From Acorus gramineus (taxonomy: Eukaryota; Streptophyta; Magnoliopsida; Acorales; Acoraceae), in the NCBI GenBank assembly GCA_030737835.1, contig CM060850.1, forward strand, positions 23,601,774 to 23,665,773: a stretch of 64,000 nt of DNA, in the 5' to 3' direction. Position 1 is the stretch's first letter; each line of letters starts with the position of its first letter. The position numbers and the translations under genes were made by a program. The notes beneath the pieces were generated by a model that was given only the letters and a program-made list of their open reading frames with translations, was not told the DNA's origin and did no database searches. Positions 1 through 11,395 of this stretch are shown one piece after another.

Positions 1-734
1 ATGACCAGTCAACCAGTCATAGCTCAACGCCCCGACGCTGTCCATCTTGTCAGGAATTGCCGTCCGTCTCGTCAGTGGACAGTGGGGGAGGGAGAGAGAC
101 GGGAGAGAGGCCGAGAGGGAGAGACAGCAGATAGGAGAAACAGAGGGATCATGAAAAAAATTTGAACCTGATCCCTTGGTCCGCCTCATCATCGCCCGGT
201 CACTGTCTGCACAGATTCGCAACAAAAATTGTTGGATCCTTGGAGGAAAGAGAAGGGTTTTTAGTTTTAATCGATTTTTTTTATTTGGTATGATTAGGGT
301 TGTGTTTGGGCATGGGTTAGACAACCTGGGCTGGGTTGAGTTTGATTTTTTAGTTGGGTTTGAGATTGGGCTTATTTAAATATTTTTTTTCAAAGTTTTA
401 GGTGGGGCTACAGCTCGGTCTAGCCTACTGCTAGCTCTGCCCCTGATAACTGCAATGTTTAACATTAAATATGAAGAGGAAGAACAGAGGAGGTCAGAGC
501 GTCTTGCAATTATCTCCTATCTATGTACTCTAATGTGTGGATGAGGGGAGGGGGGTGTTTCTGAACTGTCTATCATGGTTTTGTGAACTTGGCATAATTG
601 ACAAGGGGTAGTTGATAGGCTGTTATCTTTATTCCCATTTTGAAGAACTTTCTTTTTATCTTTCAATGTTTTTTATAAAAGGGCTGTGCATATGTACAAA
701 GTTCGATGGTAGAGTAATACAAAATCTTGATTAT
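1..734. other. Unassigned flank, no gene seen
   Basis: No convincing gene. The first 150 bases are GA-rich (repeated gagagag stretches). The rest is AT-rich with short open frames that resemble nothing I recognise. The right part may carry further decayed gypsy sequence continuing leftwards from the RNase H remnant that starts next to it, but the reading is too degraded to call. Confidence 0.5.
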
Positions 735-946
735 AAAAAAATGTTTTCTTTTCCTTTTTTACATTTAATAATAAAATCAAATCCCATCAACTTATATAGC
801 CATCAATCCTAGTCTGAAATAATAATCTTTTGGTCCCACAATATTTTAAAAGCTATGTCGATCGGTTCTCACCACAAATTGTCGCCCCAAAAAATACGGG
901 TGCCACTTTCACACAACTAGTACTGATGTTGACAACAAGAAGTTTT
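735..946 (-). pseudogene. Ty3/gypsy RNase H remnant, distal half
   Basis: Read on the minus strand in shifting frames, this gives KWHPYFLGRQFVVRTDRHS and then GFDFIIKCKKGKEN. These are typical of the end of a Ty3/gypsy RNase H domain (family pattern: KWR.YLLGR.F.VRTD..SLK, then GFDF.I.YKKGKEN). It continues the fragment at 6832-7085; the two halves were separated by the copia element between them. Several stops and indels make it non-functional. The lineage within gypsy cannot be fixed from so little sequence. Confidence 0.65.
942..946. repeat. Target site duplication (left) of copia element 1
   Basis: GTTTT directly precedes the 5' LTR and is repeated at 6827-6831 directly after the proposed end of the 3' LTR (TCATCA). 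Five bases is the usual size for plant copia elements. The match also rejoins the interrupted gypsy RNase H reading. Confidence 0.6.
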
Positions 947-1343
947 TGTTAGTGTTGGGCCCATTTTGAATGGCCCATTCTTTGGTTGACCAAAAATTAA
1001 GTATTCCTTTTTCCCCTCCCAACACTTTAGTCCCACATCGGTTAAAACCACTTCATTGTTTCATCTTATACATAGAGTCAAACCATTCCACTGTTGAGAC
1101 TTGTTGGACCAAACCCCTACGCGCGCGCACACGAGGCCCAACCCATCAACCCTGGGGTTTGGATTTCTGGTGGAAAAACTAGTTAACCGAGCGTGCGCGC
1201 TCGCACGAGGCGGGCCGGACCGGGCTGGGTTGCGGGCCACACTTGGGTGCGCGCGCAAGGGTGGGGGGGGTGCAAATCCCTCTCCACGGGCTTAGCGCGT
1301 GGGTTTCTTTTTGTCTCTCGCGACATCTCCTCTTGTTCCGTGA
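947..1343 (+). repeat. Truncated 5' LTR of copia element 1
   Basis: It starts TGTTAGTGTTGGGCCC and aligns with the 3' LTR from 5779 to about 6209, ending at TTCCGTGA, after which the two diverge. The remaining roughly 600 bases, including the TATA box seen in the 3' copy, are absent. Relative to the 3' copy it carries small indels in a GC-rich stretch near 1120-1135. Confidence 0.8.
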
Positions 1344-1361
1344 TCTCTCGTGTTTTTCTAG

Positions 1362-4300
1362 TCCTTTTCTGATAAAGAGTCCACTTCCATTGACCTTACC
1401 AAGGATGCCGATCCTGATAAAACAGCAGATCCGAAAGGAAAAACTATTGAATTAGACGGTGCCTGGGAAGAGAAAGATTTCTTGTGCCATGGTCGAATCT
1501 TGAGTGCCTTAACCCCTGAGTTGTATGATATTTTTTGTACTACAAAATGCACTTTTGAACTGTGGACAGAACTCGAAAAAAAATATAGTCTTGAAGATGC
1601 TGGGTTAGAAAAATATGCTGTCGGAAAATTTTTAAAATTCAACATGGTTGATAATCTGTCTATCATGAAACAAATCGTAGACCTGAAAACTATTATTCAT
1701 GAGATTAAAAAATATGGGATGATTCTTGATGACACCTTTCTTGCATACTCCATTATTGAAAAATTGCCTCCCTCCTGGTCTAATTTTGCTATCAAACTTA
1801 AACATCGTAGAGGTATACCTGTCTTGAATGATATTTTGACCACTATTAGGATAGAAGATGAGCATAGGCTTCAAGATAAGGTCTCTAAACTTCCTAAAGA
1901 GTTTTCTGCCAAAGCACACATAGCCGAAGGTTTTAAACCCAAGTCCAAACCTTTTAAAAAGAATGGGGCAGCTAAGGGTCATGTAAAGCCACAGTTTAAA
2001 AAGAAAACCAATGATGAAGCTGGTTGCTACGTGTGTGGGAAGAAAGGGCATATTGCAAGAAGTTGCTACAAACGAAAGACCCTTCCTCAAAATCTGAATT
2101 ATAAAAGCAACCATCCTACCCAGAAGGACTCAGAGAATAAGGTCCAAGCGAATGTGGTGATTCATGACCCTGCACCCTCTTCCTCCCAAATTAGGTTTGT
2201 CACTGTCCATCCTGAGTTAAACTTAGCTTGTCAATCTACTGATTGGTGGATAGACACCGGAGCAAATGTACACCTTTGTTCTGATAGATCCTTATTTACT
2301 TCCTATCAGGCCATTGATGGACATGTGAGAATGGGCAACAACTCTGCTGCACGTATCATTGGAGAAGGACATGTTGATCTACTCTTCACGTCCGGGAATG
2401 TCCTATCACTTCAAAACGTGCAACACGTTCCTGATTTGAGGAAAAACTTAGTTAGTGGGTCGCTGTTGATACAGCAAGGTTATAAACTAGTTTTTGAAGC
2501 AAATAAGGTTGTAATAACTAGGTTTGAAACCTTCGTTGGGAAAGGCTATGTGTGTGATGGTTTGTTTAAGTTGAATATTATGTTTGAATGTTCTTCCTCC
2601 TTATTTACTACTGCTTTGAATGTTGAATCTCATAATATGTGGCATGCTCGTTTAGGACATATAAACTTAAGTACCATAAAAAGAATGATGTTTCTTGATT
2701 TGATTCCTAAATCTCATCTTAATGAAACTTCTAAATGTCATATCTGTGTGCAAGCGAAACAGCCTAGAAAACCTTTTAAATCTGTTGATAGAATTTCTGA
2801 ACTGTTAGGCTTAGTACATAGTGACATATGTGAAATGAATGGTATGCTTACTCGAGGAGGAAAAAGATACTTCATAACCTTTATTGATGATTTTTCAAAA
2901 TTTTGTTATGTGTATCTATTGCGTTCAAAAGATGAGGCTCTAGAATTTTTCAAAATTTATAAGGCAGAAGTAGAAAATCAATTAGATAGAAAAATCAAAG
3001 TGATTAGGTCTGATCGAGGAGGTGAATATACATCGAATGAATTCTCTAAATTGTGTGAAGATAATGGCATCATTCATCAGACCACCGCTCCCTATTCACC
3101 CCAATCCAATGGTGTGGCAGAACGGAAAAATCGGACCCTGTGTGACATGGTTAATTCCATGTTATCAAGTTCTGGTTTATCTGAAAATTTTTGGGGAGAG
3201 GCCATATATTCTGCTTGTCATATTCTAAATAGGGTTCCCTTTAGAAATTGTGATAAAACTCCTTATGAATTGTGGAAAGGTAGGAAACCCAACCTTAGTA
3301 GCATCAAAGTTTGGGGATGTTTGGCAAAAGTGAATATTCCTCCTCCCAAAAAGAAGAAGTTAGGACCAAAAACAATTGATTGTGTATTTGTGGGCTATGC
3401 ATATCATAGTGCTGCATATAGATTTTTAGTCCTACAATCTGGAATTCCTGAGATCAGTCCCAACTCAATTATTGAGTCTAGAGATGTTGTCTTTTTTGAA
3501 GATACTTTTCCCATGAAAACCACAAATTCTAAAGCTATTGGACATAAATCTACTGCTGATCTAGGGGCTTCTTCTTCTTCCTTTGTTCCATCTCTTGAGA
3601 ATGAACCTGAATTAAGAAGAAGTAAGAGACCTAGAGTAGAAAAAACATTTGGAGATGACTTCCTCACATTTCTTATTGAAGATGATCCCTTAACCTTCAA
3701 TGAAGCTATGTCATCTCCAGATGCACCTTTTTGGAGAGAAGCAATTAATAGTGAATTTGATTCCATTCTTCATAATAATACTTGGGTTCTTACTTCTCTC
3801 CCTCCAGGTAGTAGAACAATTGGGTGTAAATGGATCTTCAAAAGGAAATTTCGTCCAGATGGCTCTATAGAAAAATACAAGGCTAGGCTAGTAGCAAAGG
3901 GCTTTAAACAAAAACCTGGTGTGGATTATTTTGATACATATTCTCCTGTCACTAGAATTACCACTATTCGGATACTGGTCGCATTAGCTTCAATTCATGG
4001 TCTTGAAATCCATCAGATGGATGTCAAAACCGCTTTTTTACATGGAGATCTCAATGAGGAGATCTATATGGACCAACCTGAAGGATTTGTGGTTCCTGGA
4101 CAAGAACAGAAGGTGTGTAAACTCGTGAAATCTCTGTACGGGCTCAAACAAGCTCCTAAACAGTGGTATGAAAAATTTGATAGAGTCATCGCTTCTTTTG
4201 GTTTTAAAAATAATGAGTATGACAGATGTCTTTATATGAAAGTGAAATCTGATGCTTGTGTTATCATTTGCCTATATGTTGATGATATTTTAATTTTTGG

Positions 4301-5228
4301 GTCTAATCAGGACATTATTGAAGAAACCAAAATTTTTCTTTCTAAAAACTTTGATATGAAAGATCTTGGTCATGCAAGTCTAATTTTGGGAATAAAATTA
4401 GTCAAGACTTCATCTGGTATTACACTTTCACAGTCTCACTACATTGAGAAGATACTCAAAAAATTTGATATGTATGATTTTTCACCTGTGCATACACCAT
4501 ATGATTCATCAATTAAATTGAAAAAGAATTTGGGAGAACCTGTTGGACAGGAATTATATGCACAAATGATTGGAAGTTTAATGTATCTTATGAATTGCAC
4601 TCGTCCTGATATTGCATATGCTGTTTGTAGGCTAAGTAGATACACAAGCAATCCTAATAAAGAGCATTGGACTGCACTCACACGTGTATTTAGATATCTG
4701 CGAGGATCTATTTCACTTTCATTACATTATACTGGTTTTCCTCCTGTACTTGAGGGTTATTCTGACGCCAACTGGATCTCTGATTCAGTTGATATTAAAT
4801 CAACCAGTGGGTTTGTGTTTTTGATAGGTGGTGCAGCAATAGCATGGAGGTCTGTTAAACAGACAGTAATTGCTCGTTCCACAATGGAATCAGAGCTTAT
4901 TGCATTGGATATTGCAGCTTCAGAGGCAGAATGGCTTAGGAATCTGTTGAGTGAGATTCCATTGATGGGAAAGCCTATTCCAGCAATTTCCATAAGATGT
5001 GACAACAAAGTTGTGATTGCAAAATCATTACAAAATAATGATAATGAGAAAATGTCTAGACACTTGCGCTTGCGATATAAATCAATTCGGCACCTGATTT
5101 CTCAGGGGATAATTACTCTAGAGTTTGTGAGATCCGAGAGAAATCTCGCAGATCATTTCACAAAAGGACTTGTCAGACGACTTGTCCATGAGACATCGAG
5201 GGGGATGGGGCTTCAGCCCATTATATAA
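1362..5228 (+). CDS. copia gag-pol polyprotein, N-terminus missing
   Basis: The frame is open from after a TAG at 1359 to TAA at 5226; no ATG lies near its beginning, so the true start is lost with the 5' deletion. Domains in order: copia-type gag (about 1470-1890); zinc knuckle [14 protein letters not shown] (2025-2066); aspartic protease with WWIDTGA (about 2245); GAG pre-integrase HARLGH and CHIC; integrase core with IDDFSK, SDRGGEY and [11 protein letters not shown] from about 3720 with YVDD at 4275-4286; RNase H with SDANW, STMESEL and a final HFTKGL. All catalytic motifs I can identify are present with no internal stop in nearly 1,290 codons, so it is the best preserved retroelement frame here. 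It encodes the particle protein and enzymes for replication through RNA. With the LTR promoter and primer site deleted it is probably silent. Confidence 0.9.
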   Translation, partial: SFSDKESTSIDLTKDADPDKTADPKGKTIELDGAWEEKDFLCHGRILSALTPELYDIFCTTKCTFELWTELEKKYSLEDAGLEKYAVGKFLKFNMVDNLSIMKQIVDLKTIIHEIKKYGMILDDTFLAYSIIEKLPPSWSNFAIKLKHRRGIPVLNDILTTIRIEDEHRLQDKVSKLPKEFSAKAHIAEGFKPKSKPFKKNGAAKGHVKPQFKKKTNDEAGCYVCGKKGHIARSCYKRKTLPQNLNYKSNHPTQKDSENKVQANVVIHDPAPSSSQIRFVTVHPELNLACQSTDWWIDTGANVHLCSDRSLFTSYQAIDGHVRMGNNSAARIIGEGHVDLLFTSGNVLSLQNVQHVPDLRKNLVSGSLLIQQGYKLVFEANKVVITRFETFVGKGYVCDGLFKLNIMFECSSSLFTTALNVESHNMWHARLGHINLSTIKRMMFLDLIPKSHLNETSKCHICVQAKQPRKPFKSVDRISELLGLVHSDICEMNGMLTRGGKRYFITFIDDFSKFCYVYLLRSKDEALEFFKIYKAEVENQLDRKIKVIRSDRGGEYTSNEFSKLCEDNGIIHQTTAPYSPQSNGVAERKNRTLCDMVNSMLSSSGLSENFWGEAIYSACHILNRVPFRNCDKTPYELWKGRKPNLSSIKVWGCLAKVNIPPPKKKKLGPKTIDCVFVGYAYHSAAYRFLVLQSGIPEISPNSIIESRDVVFFEDTFPMKTTNSKAIGHKSTADLGASSSSFVPSLENEPELRRSKRPRVEKTFGDDFLTFLIEDDPLTFNEAMSSPDAPFWREAINSEFDSILHNNTWVLTSLPPGSRTIGCKWIFKRKFRPDGSIEKYKARLVAKGFKQKPGVDYFDTYSPVTRITTIRILVALASIHGLEIHQMDVKTAFLHGDLNEEIYMDQPEGFVVPGQEQKVCKLVKSLYGLKQAPKQWYEKFDRVIASFGFKNNEYDRCLYMKVKSDACVIICLYVDDILIFGSNQDIIEETKIFLSKNFDMKDLGHASLILGIKLVKTSSGITLSQSHYIEKILKKFDMYDFSPVHTPYDSSIKLKKNLGEPVGQELYAQMIGSLMYLMNCTRPDIAYAVCRLSRYTSNPNKEHWTALTRVFRYLRGSISLSLHYTGFPPVLEGYSDANWISDSVDIKSTSGFVFLIGGAAIAWRSVKQTVIARSTMESELIALDIAASEAEWLRNLLSEIPLMGKPIPAISIRCDNKVVIAKSLQNNDNEKMSRHLRLRYKSIRHLISQGIITLEFVRSERNLADHFTKGLVRRLVHETSRGMGLQPII

Positions 5229-5778
5229 ATTACCTACAGCGGGCTCCCTACCATTGTGATTGGAGATCCCATGAAGATGGTTTTCAAGGGGTTAACGAAG
5301 CTGTATTGGTAAACTTGTGAGTACTGTAGAGGAAAACTCCTCTAACTCATCCCTATGATATCAGTACTATACTGTGGCGGAAGAAGGTTGAGCTTACGCT
5401 CTTAATGGGTTCAAGTCCTTTTCGGACAGGGTGTGGCCCACGCAGGCACCCTGGAGAACTCACCTATATGAGTGCACGGACGTGAGGCCGCGTTCTTTGA
5501 GATTTGGGCTAAGTCTCTAAGGCACTCAAGAAAGGATACGAGCACATGGCCGTAACGTGCTACCCCAGAAAACAGGACCCATATCCTGTACCGTGTGTGT
5601 GACTAGTGAATTCTGGCTTAAGGGGTCGAATTCAAGGACATGGTCTATTCAGACTTCTCAGTTGGATCTAGTTTACACTAAGTGAAGGTTCAAACCCAGA
5701 AGGTACCTTCATCTATTACATGGTATAAGATGCTCATATCATATTCTTTCTTCTACAATTTTAGGTCAAGGGGGGGAT
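5229..5778 (+). other. 3' non-coding region and polypurine tract of copia 1
   Basis: No gene. It lies between the pol stop and the 3' LTR and ends in AAGGGGGGGA just before TGTTAG, a good polypurine tract for plus-strand priming. The same non-coding region is present in the second copy (63170-63570), so it belongs to the family and is not a separate insertion. Confidence 0.75.
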
Positions 5779-6826
5779 TGTTAGTGTTGGGCCCATTTTG
5801 AATGGCCCATTCTTTGGTTGACCAAAAATTAAGTATTCCTTTTTCCCCTCCCAACACTTTAGTCCAACATCGGTTAAAACCACTTCATTGTTTCACCTTA
5901 TACATAGAGTCAAACCATTCCACTGTTGAGACTTGTTGGGCCAAACCCCGAGGCCCAACCCATCAACTCGTGGGCTTGGATTTCTGGTGGAAAAACTAGT
6001 TAACTGGGCGTGCGGGCTCGCACGTCGCGCCTGCACACGAGGTGGGCCGGGCCGGGCTGGGTTGCGGGCCACACTTGGGCGCGCCCGCATGCGCGCGCAG
6101 GGGGGGTGCAAATCCCTCTCCACGGGCCACTCTGGGCCCTTTGCTCGGGCTTGGCCCGTAGCGCGTGGGTTTCTTTTTGTCTCTTGCGACATCTCCTTTT
6201 GTTCCGTGAATTTGAATTGTTTCTAAAACCGCCACCATGATTATTTCCAAAACCGTCCGTGCCGAGATCTCTCAACGGATGCGTGTAATTATTTCAATTA
6301 ATTGTTCGTTAATGTGCGCAATTAAGTGGTCGGGTTACAATTTTAATGCGTAATTAAGTGGTCGGTTTTTCTTTTAAACGTTGCTGGACTGCCTATATAA
6401 AGGTGTCAAATTGGTCTCTCTCACAATCAACGAAATCACAAGTCCAGAGCACACCTACAACCACTGTTCTTCTGTTTTGGTTTTTTCTTTTGTAGAGGAG
6501 TCTGTTCTTTCCACTTTCTTTATTCTCTGATCTGAGCGTCTGAAAGGATCGCGGCTGTTCACTGTGGTCTCCTCATAGCTCGCACCCCGAGGAGGCATAA
6601 CCCTGGTGGTCGTATCTCTCAGTGGTAGGAGCCGTTCATCCCTGTGCGTGAGGGGGCCTTATTCACCGAGGACAGAGCGTCTCTGCTCGCTTCCACCAAA
6701 ACTGATATGTTTTTCTAATCCTCTGTTCTTTATTTGCAGAATATTTTGCTGTGTTTTCATATTGGTTTGAATCTGTGGCCTTACTAGGTTCTTTGCAATG
6801 CCCTAATATTTTTATAAATTTCATCA
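5779..6826 (+). repeat. 3' LTR of copia element 1 (about 1,048 bp)
   Basis: It begins TGTTAG after the polypurine tract. A likely promoter TATA (TATATAAA) lies at 6394-6401. The right end at TCATCA (6826) is inferred from the repeated GTTTT beyond it, not from the 5' copy, which lacks this part. A GC-rich stretch (about 6005-6110) resembles that in the 5' copy. Confidence 0.7.
6394..6401 (+). promoter_or_regulatory. TATA box in the copia 1 3' LTR
   Basis: TATATAAA about 615 bases into the LTR is followed by moderately GC-rich, CT-rich sequence suited to an R region. This promoter points out of the element towards 6.9 kb and is missing from the deleted 5' LTR. Confidence 0.55.
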
Positions 6827-6831
6827 GTTTT

Positions 6832-7085
6832 TTCCATGTAATGCATGAGTCTTTATTAGGGCTCCCACACCCGATCTGCTAGCATCGTATTGAATGATAA
6901 ATTTCTTTGAAAAGTCTGGTAGAGCTAACACCAGGGATTCATAGCTTCTTTTAAATTCTGAAATGCTACATCTGCAACTAGTGTCCATATGAAGGAGTCC
7001 TTCAACATTCTAGTAAGTGATCCAGCTATTTTTCCCAAGTTCTGTATAGACTTGCAAGAGTAGCTAGTGAACCCAAACAGGGGTG
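6832..7085 (-). pseudogene. Ty3/gypsy RT/RNase H remnant, proximal half
   Basis: On the minus strand it reads QNLGKIAGSLTRMLKDSFIW, then AFQNLKEAM, LPDFSKKFIIQ and DASRSGVGAL. This is the end of a gypsy RT thumb and the start of its RNase H (family pattern: F..IA.PLT.LLKKD.F.W and DAS..G.GAVL). Small frameshifts interrupt it. It continues at 735-946 beyond the inserted copia element. Confidence 0.8.
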
Positions 7086-7920
7086 GAGCTATGAGTGGAC
7101 ATTTCGCTAAACCATTTTATTATTTTGTCTCTCATTGATTTTAAAGAGGTTATGAAACTCATTTTATTGTGAGTCAACTATAAATCTCTTGCATATTAGA
7201 TGCTTCTATGTATTGAAAAAGAATATGATAAAAAAAATATAGATTCAGATTTGATAACATGTGATTTCTATTATTTGAAATATTGTAAGGTTTAATTTTA
7301 ATAGGAAAATGTTAGGGATAATATTCATGTATATGAGACTGTAATTAAAACTGTAAAAATGACTATATGTAATAAATGAAAATACTTTTTATAAGAGAGA
7401 AATTAATGCCAATCCACCCAATTGTATCACCCTAAAAATCTAAAACTTCAAAGTGAATTGAATGTAATGAAGGGTTCAAGGATCAACCACAAGAAGTTCT
7501 TGGATTCCCACCCCCCAAAAAAGTAATATAATCTATCTTTGAGTACCTCAATTCTGAAAATGTGTTTTGATGAATGATAATTAATAAAATTTCAATTACA
7601 AAAAAATAAATAAATATTAAGAGCATGATTGAAAACAGAGAATGCCTTTAAAACACTATTGGATCAATATTATTATGAACTGTTCCACTCTTTTTGAACG
7701 ATCTAGTCTTGGATTGTTAATTGTGTCATTCACTTTTGAGCAAAAAGCAGTGTCCAAGCCGATGAGCGATACTGTGATCACACGGAATAGCATAACCTGA
7801 TTAGTTATGGGAACGGTTTACATATTTATTTATGCGAAACTTTTCGTAAAGGAAAATATTACATGATTTATTACAATGAAGAACAACTATAGATTTCATA
7901 TTTATGTTGAGACCTTACAT
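7086..7920. other. P450 gene 1 downstream flank, no gene
   Basis: AT-rich, no coding sequence. About 7526-7865 recurs at 12840-13387, and the part nearest the gene (tatgcgaaac, ggaaaatattaca, then a conserved run to the stop) recurs at about 45650-45798 next to P450 gene 2. It is therefore part of the duplicated block that carried the gene. Confidence 0.6.
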
Positions 7921-9517
7921 TTAACACATGGGCGACTGGTGGGCTGTTGCAATTACAAGAAGATTGGGCATCCTCCGCACCGTGAGCCCAGGAGCTTCTG
8001 TCATGTCTAATTCCTCTGCTTTCATTTTATCAGGCAGCCTCCAATCAAACCTATACAATAAGCTAGCAAGAGCGAGTTCAAGCTCTGCCACTGCAAATTG
8101 GATTCCTGGGCAAATCCTTCTCCCTGAACCGAATGGGATTAACTGAAGATCGTTTCCTTTGAAATCTATGGAACTGTTCAAGAATCTCTCGGGTCGAAAC
8201 TCCTCTGGATCTTCCCATAATTTTGGGTCCCTTCCAATCGCCCATGCGTTTACCATGACCATCGTCTTCGCTGGTACTCGATAGCCTCTAATTGTCGCTT
8301 CTTTCATAGACTCGCGTGGTAGCAACATTGGGGCTGGTGGGTGTAGGCGAAAAGCCTCCTTTATCACTGCGTTTAGATATGCCATTTTAGCTATGTCGCT
8401 CTCTTCAATCTTTGTTTTGTCCTTCATGATGCACCTTATCTCATCTTGCACCTTTTTCATGGCTTTCTGGTTTCGCATGAGCTCCGCCATGGTCCAATCG
8501 AGCAATGCAAATGATGTATCTGTTCCAGCTGAAAACATGTCCTACACAAACATGATTTGGTTGATATATAATTATTGAAAGAACTTAATAATTGGGATTT
8601 AATGAGAGGTGAGGGAATTGAAACAATACCGTGATGATCGCTTTGATATTTTTCATGGTGAGTGAGAGACTGGAGTCTTGATCTTTTTGAAGGGAGAGAA
8701 GAACATCCACTAAGTCTGCATTAGTATTGCTTTGGGAGCCAACACTATGAACAACATGGTCGTTGATAACTTGATCGAGTAAGCCATCCCAATCTTGGAA
8801 CCACTTGTTCAATCTTTTATTCATGCCGTTGATCGTGTACAACCACGCAAGATAGGGGAAATAGTCGTCCAGGCGACTTGTCTCGAAGAGGGTGGAGAAT
8901 TCTGCGATCAGCTTACAAAGCTTGTTGTTCACGCCCTCCTCCAGAGAGTGCTTGGTCCCCAGAGCAACTCTGGAGATCGTGTTGAGGGTGAGAGAGTTCA
9001 GTAACTTGGTTAAGTTTACTGGTCCAAGAGAGGACTTCCGGGAGACCTTTTCGATCATGAGTTCCACTTCTTCCTCTCTAATGGCTCCAAAAGATTGTAC
9101 CCTTTTAGAACTCAAGAGGTGTAAGACGCAAATTTTCCTGGCTTGCCTCCAGTAATCACCGTAAGGTGTAAATGCGATGTCTTGGGAATCATAAACTAGT
9201 TTGTCCAGCATAGCCAAAGAGGGTCTGCTTGAGAAGTTAAGGTCATGTGTCTTGAAGATCTCTTCAGCAAGATCCGGAGATGAAATTACGATAGCCGTGA
9301 CACAACCTAATTGGAGATGCATTATTGGGCCATATTTTTGAGAGAGGGCACAGAGGGTACGATGAAGTGGGGAACCCAATTGGTGAAGGTTTCCAATGAT
9401 GGGGAGCTTGGATGGTGATGGTGGGAGTTTGGTTTTTTTGGTGGAACATCTTTTATGGTTCAGAAGTAAGAGAAGGAAAGGAACTATGAAGAGAATGGTA
9501 GCTACTGTCACTGACAT
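7921..9517 (-). CDS. Cytochrome P450, CYP71 clan (gene 1)
   Basis: Two exons on the minus strand: 9517-8630 (296 codons) and 8541-7921 (206 codons plus stop), with an 88-bp GT-AG phase-0 intron (8629-8542); about 502 residues, the normal length. The start gives MSVTVATILFIVPFLLLLLN, a signal anchor for the ER membrane, and is shared with gene 2; an in-frame ATG at 9559 is less likely. Seen motifs: proline hinge LPPSPSKLP, I-helix AGTDTS, K-helix EAFR, PERF box FRPERF, and haem-binding FGSGRRICPG with its cysteine. All catalytic features are intact. Plant CYP71-clan enzymes are NADPH-P450 reductase-dependent monooxygenases, mostly of specialised metabolism; the substrate cannot be read from sequence. 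The intron position is the conserved one of the CYP71 clan. A close paralogue lies at 45799-47390. Confidence 0.92.
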
Positions 9518-9587
9518 TTTTTTATCGTTTTGGGTTTCTCTGGTTTTGATCTTCCACACCTGACACTCGGAACAGCGGATACTTCGT

Positions 9588-9597
9588 CTTATATAAG
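9588..9597 (-). promoter_or_regulatory. TATA box of P450 gene 1
   Basis: The palindromic CTTATATAAG lies about 70 bases upstream of the ATG at 9517, a plausible distance for a short 5' UTR. The corresponding place upstream of gene 2 lacks a clear TATA. Confidence 0.5.
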
Positions 9598-10124
9598 ATT
9601 GGTGTGGTTTGATAAGTTCCTGTTTGTTCAGTTCCTTTGATGTCCCTCATTAATTTACAATAATGTAATATGGGAGATTTAATGCCGGGTCAACCAGGAC
9701 AATATTTAGTTACCCTAAAAATCCAAAATGCCTCATTCAATGTATTCAAAGTTCATGCTGTAGAAATCTAAGATAAATATAAATAAACGGAGAAGAAGAA
9801 AGAAGGAAGACGATGAATCCTATTTATAGACTCATCAATGTCTTAAATTTGGATAAAGTCAAATATGAAAGAGTTTATTAATTAAATAATTCAGTTAAGA
9901 TTTGATCTTATCAAATATAATTCAATCAAACTCTTATTCTTAATACCTCCTGCAATCACATGTTCTAATAGTAAAATAATGTGATTGCTACATATATAAT
10001 AAGAAAAACCTAATGACTCGATTGTGTGAATTGAAAATCGTCGTCTGTCTTTTGGAATTCACTAGTTGATGTACATGTGCATTGCACATGAACTACTTTA
10101 GTGAAATATAATGAACTAATATTA
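9598..10124. other. P450 gene 1 upstream region, no gene
   Basis: AT-rich promoter-side DNA. A short piece near 9708-9745 (gttaccctaaaaatcc ... caatgt) recurs at about 48973-49010, beyond the plastid insertion upstream of gene 2. No other structure seen. Confidence 0.45.
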
Positions 10125-10132
10125 GTTAAAAT

Positions 10133-10666
10133 TAGGGATGGCAACGGGGCGGGTTGAGACGGATTTGGTCAATCCCAATCCCAAACCCGCTAATAAAATT
10201 TTATCCCAAACCCGTCCCAAACCCGTGACGGTTTTATTATGTCATCCCAACCATGTTCCAACGGGTTTTTAAAGAACCCAAACCCATCCCATCCCATCTT
10301 ATTTAGAAGGGTATGAATTTAAAAATCCCAATTTTTTTAATATTTTTTATTCTTTCTTATATTAAAAATTAAATAATAATTGTTATTCGTTATGTTATAT
10401 AATATTACTTAATGCATGCTAAAATATTTTATTAATAATAATAATATATAATATGTTAGTTTAATTTATCTATCATATCATTTTGGAATTATATAAATGA
10501 TTTAAATGAGATATAACAGGGCGGGGCTGGTTTTGCACTTGAATCCCAAACCCGTCCCATATCTTCATCAGGTTGGGACGGGTCAAGTTCGGGTTTGACA
10601 TTTAGAGGACCAAACATGTCCCAATAGGGTCAGGTCAGGGTGGGTTTCCTATTTATCCCATCCCTA
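10133..10666. mobile_element. hAT-type MITE (534 bp)
   Basis: The ends are inverted repeats, TAGGGATGG and CCATCCCTA, and the flanks GTTAAAAT (10125-10132) and GTTGAAAT (10667-10674) are an 8-bp duplication with one mismatch, as hAT transposases make. The interior is AT-rich and non-coding, with GGGACGGGT and ACCCGTCCC type subterminal repeats at both ends. Non-autonomous; any transposase would act in trans. Confidence 0.75.
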
Positions 10667-11042
10667 GTTGAAATTATAAGTTTGCTCACTTCGTTGTGAA
10701 CTATTATCATTAGTTATTAAAGTTTGTCTACCTCAATCATGTATATATAATTTTTTAATACAGTGTTAATAAAGTTTTTGGTAATGCGCAGAGTTTTAGA
10801 TTATTGTTAGAGCTGTAAAAAAGAGAATAAATTAAACTTTAAAACACCACTGCCATCCCTAGTTGAAATTATAAGTTTGCTCACTTCGTTGTGAACTATT
10901 ATCATTAGTTGTTAAAGTTTGTCTACCTCAATCATTTATATATAATTTTTCAATACAGTGTTGATAAAGTTTTTGGTAATGCGTAGAGTTTTAGATTATT
11001 GTTAGAGCTGTAAAAAAGAGAATAAATTAAACTTTAAAACAT
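10658..11042 (+). repeat. Tandem duplication, 2 x about 195 bp
   Basis: Two nearly identical units, 10658-10852 and 10853-about 11042, each start with ccatcccta. They contain the last bases of the MITE and its target duplication, so the duplication happened after the MITE inserted. A CA microsatellite follows the second unit at 11047-11062. Confidence 0.85.
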
Positions 11043-11361
11043 ACATACACACACACACACACCCCTCTAATATATTTCTTAGGTCGGTTTTAAAAAATTT
11101 AAACTTTTAAACAGATAGTTTTTAAAACAAGCTTCATGTTCATTAAGAAGATAGAGTTATATTTAAAATCATAATTTTTTCAAGATTTTTTAAATCTTAA
11201 ACAGATGTTTATAAATATTATGATCTGAATTAAATGATTTTTTTTTTGTTAAAACACATCTTTATTTGATTAGGGAAATTAAATTTCAAACGGGGCATAG
11301 AGCTTTTACAAAAGACCAAAATAATTAAAATTGATTTATATGACAAGTCCATGTGTTGTCA

Positions 11362-11390
<29 letters not shown>

Positions 11391-11395
<5 letters not shown>

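Larger units (their letters stand above)
947..6826 (+). mobile_element. Ty1/copia LTR retrotransposon 1, Tork-like, 5'-deleted
   Basis: The element has a truncated 5' LTR (947-1343), an open gag-pol frame (1362-5228), a 3' non-coding stretch, a polypurine tract (around 5766-5777) and a full 3' LTR (5779-6826). Integrase lies before RT, which defines Ty1/copia. The 3' two thirds of the 5' LTR, the primer binding site, the leader and the gag start are missing, so it can no longer be normally transcribed or primed. The Tork assignment is from general gag and pol resemblance and is tentative. A decayed relative lies at 61399-63570. Confidence 0.85.

Noticed and set aside
1482..1490. Start of the copia polyprotein at 1482
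   Set aside because: The codon there is TTG and the frame is open further upstream to 1362 with family-like residues; the true start was lost in the 5' deletion.
430..7095. AGCTCTGCCCCTG at about 437-449 and CAGGGGTGGAGCTA at about 7078-7092 as ends of one hAT or CACTA element
   Set aside because: The ends face the wrong way for a single element spanning the copia insertion, and no target duplication was found.
7928..9155. Plus-strand frames opposite P450 gene 1, and similar ones opposite gene 2 (45839-47037)
   Set aside because: Shadows of the real minus-strand exons.
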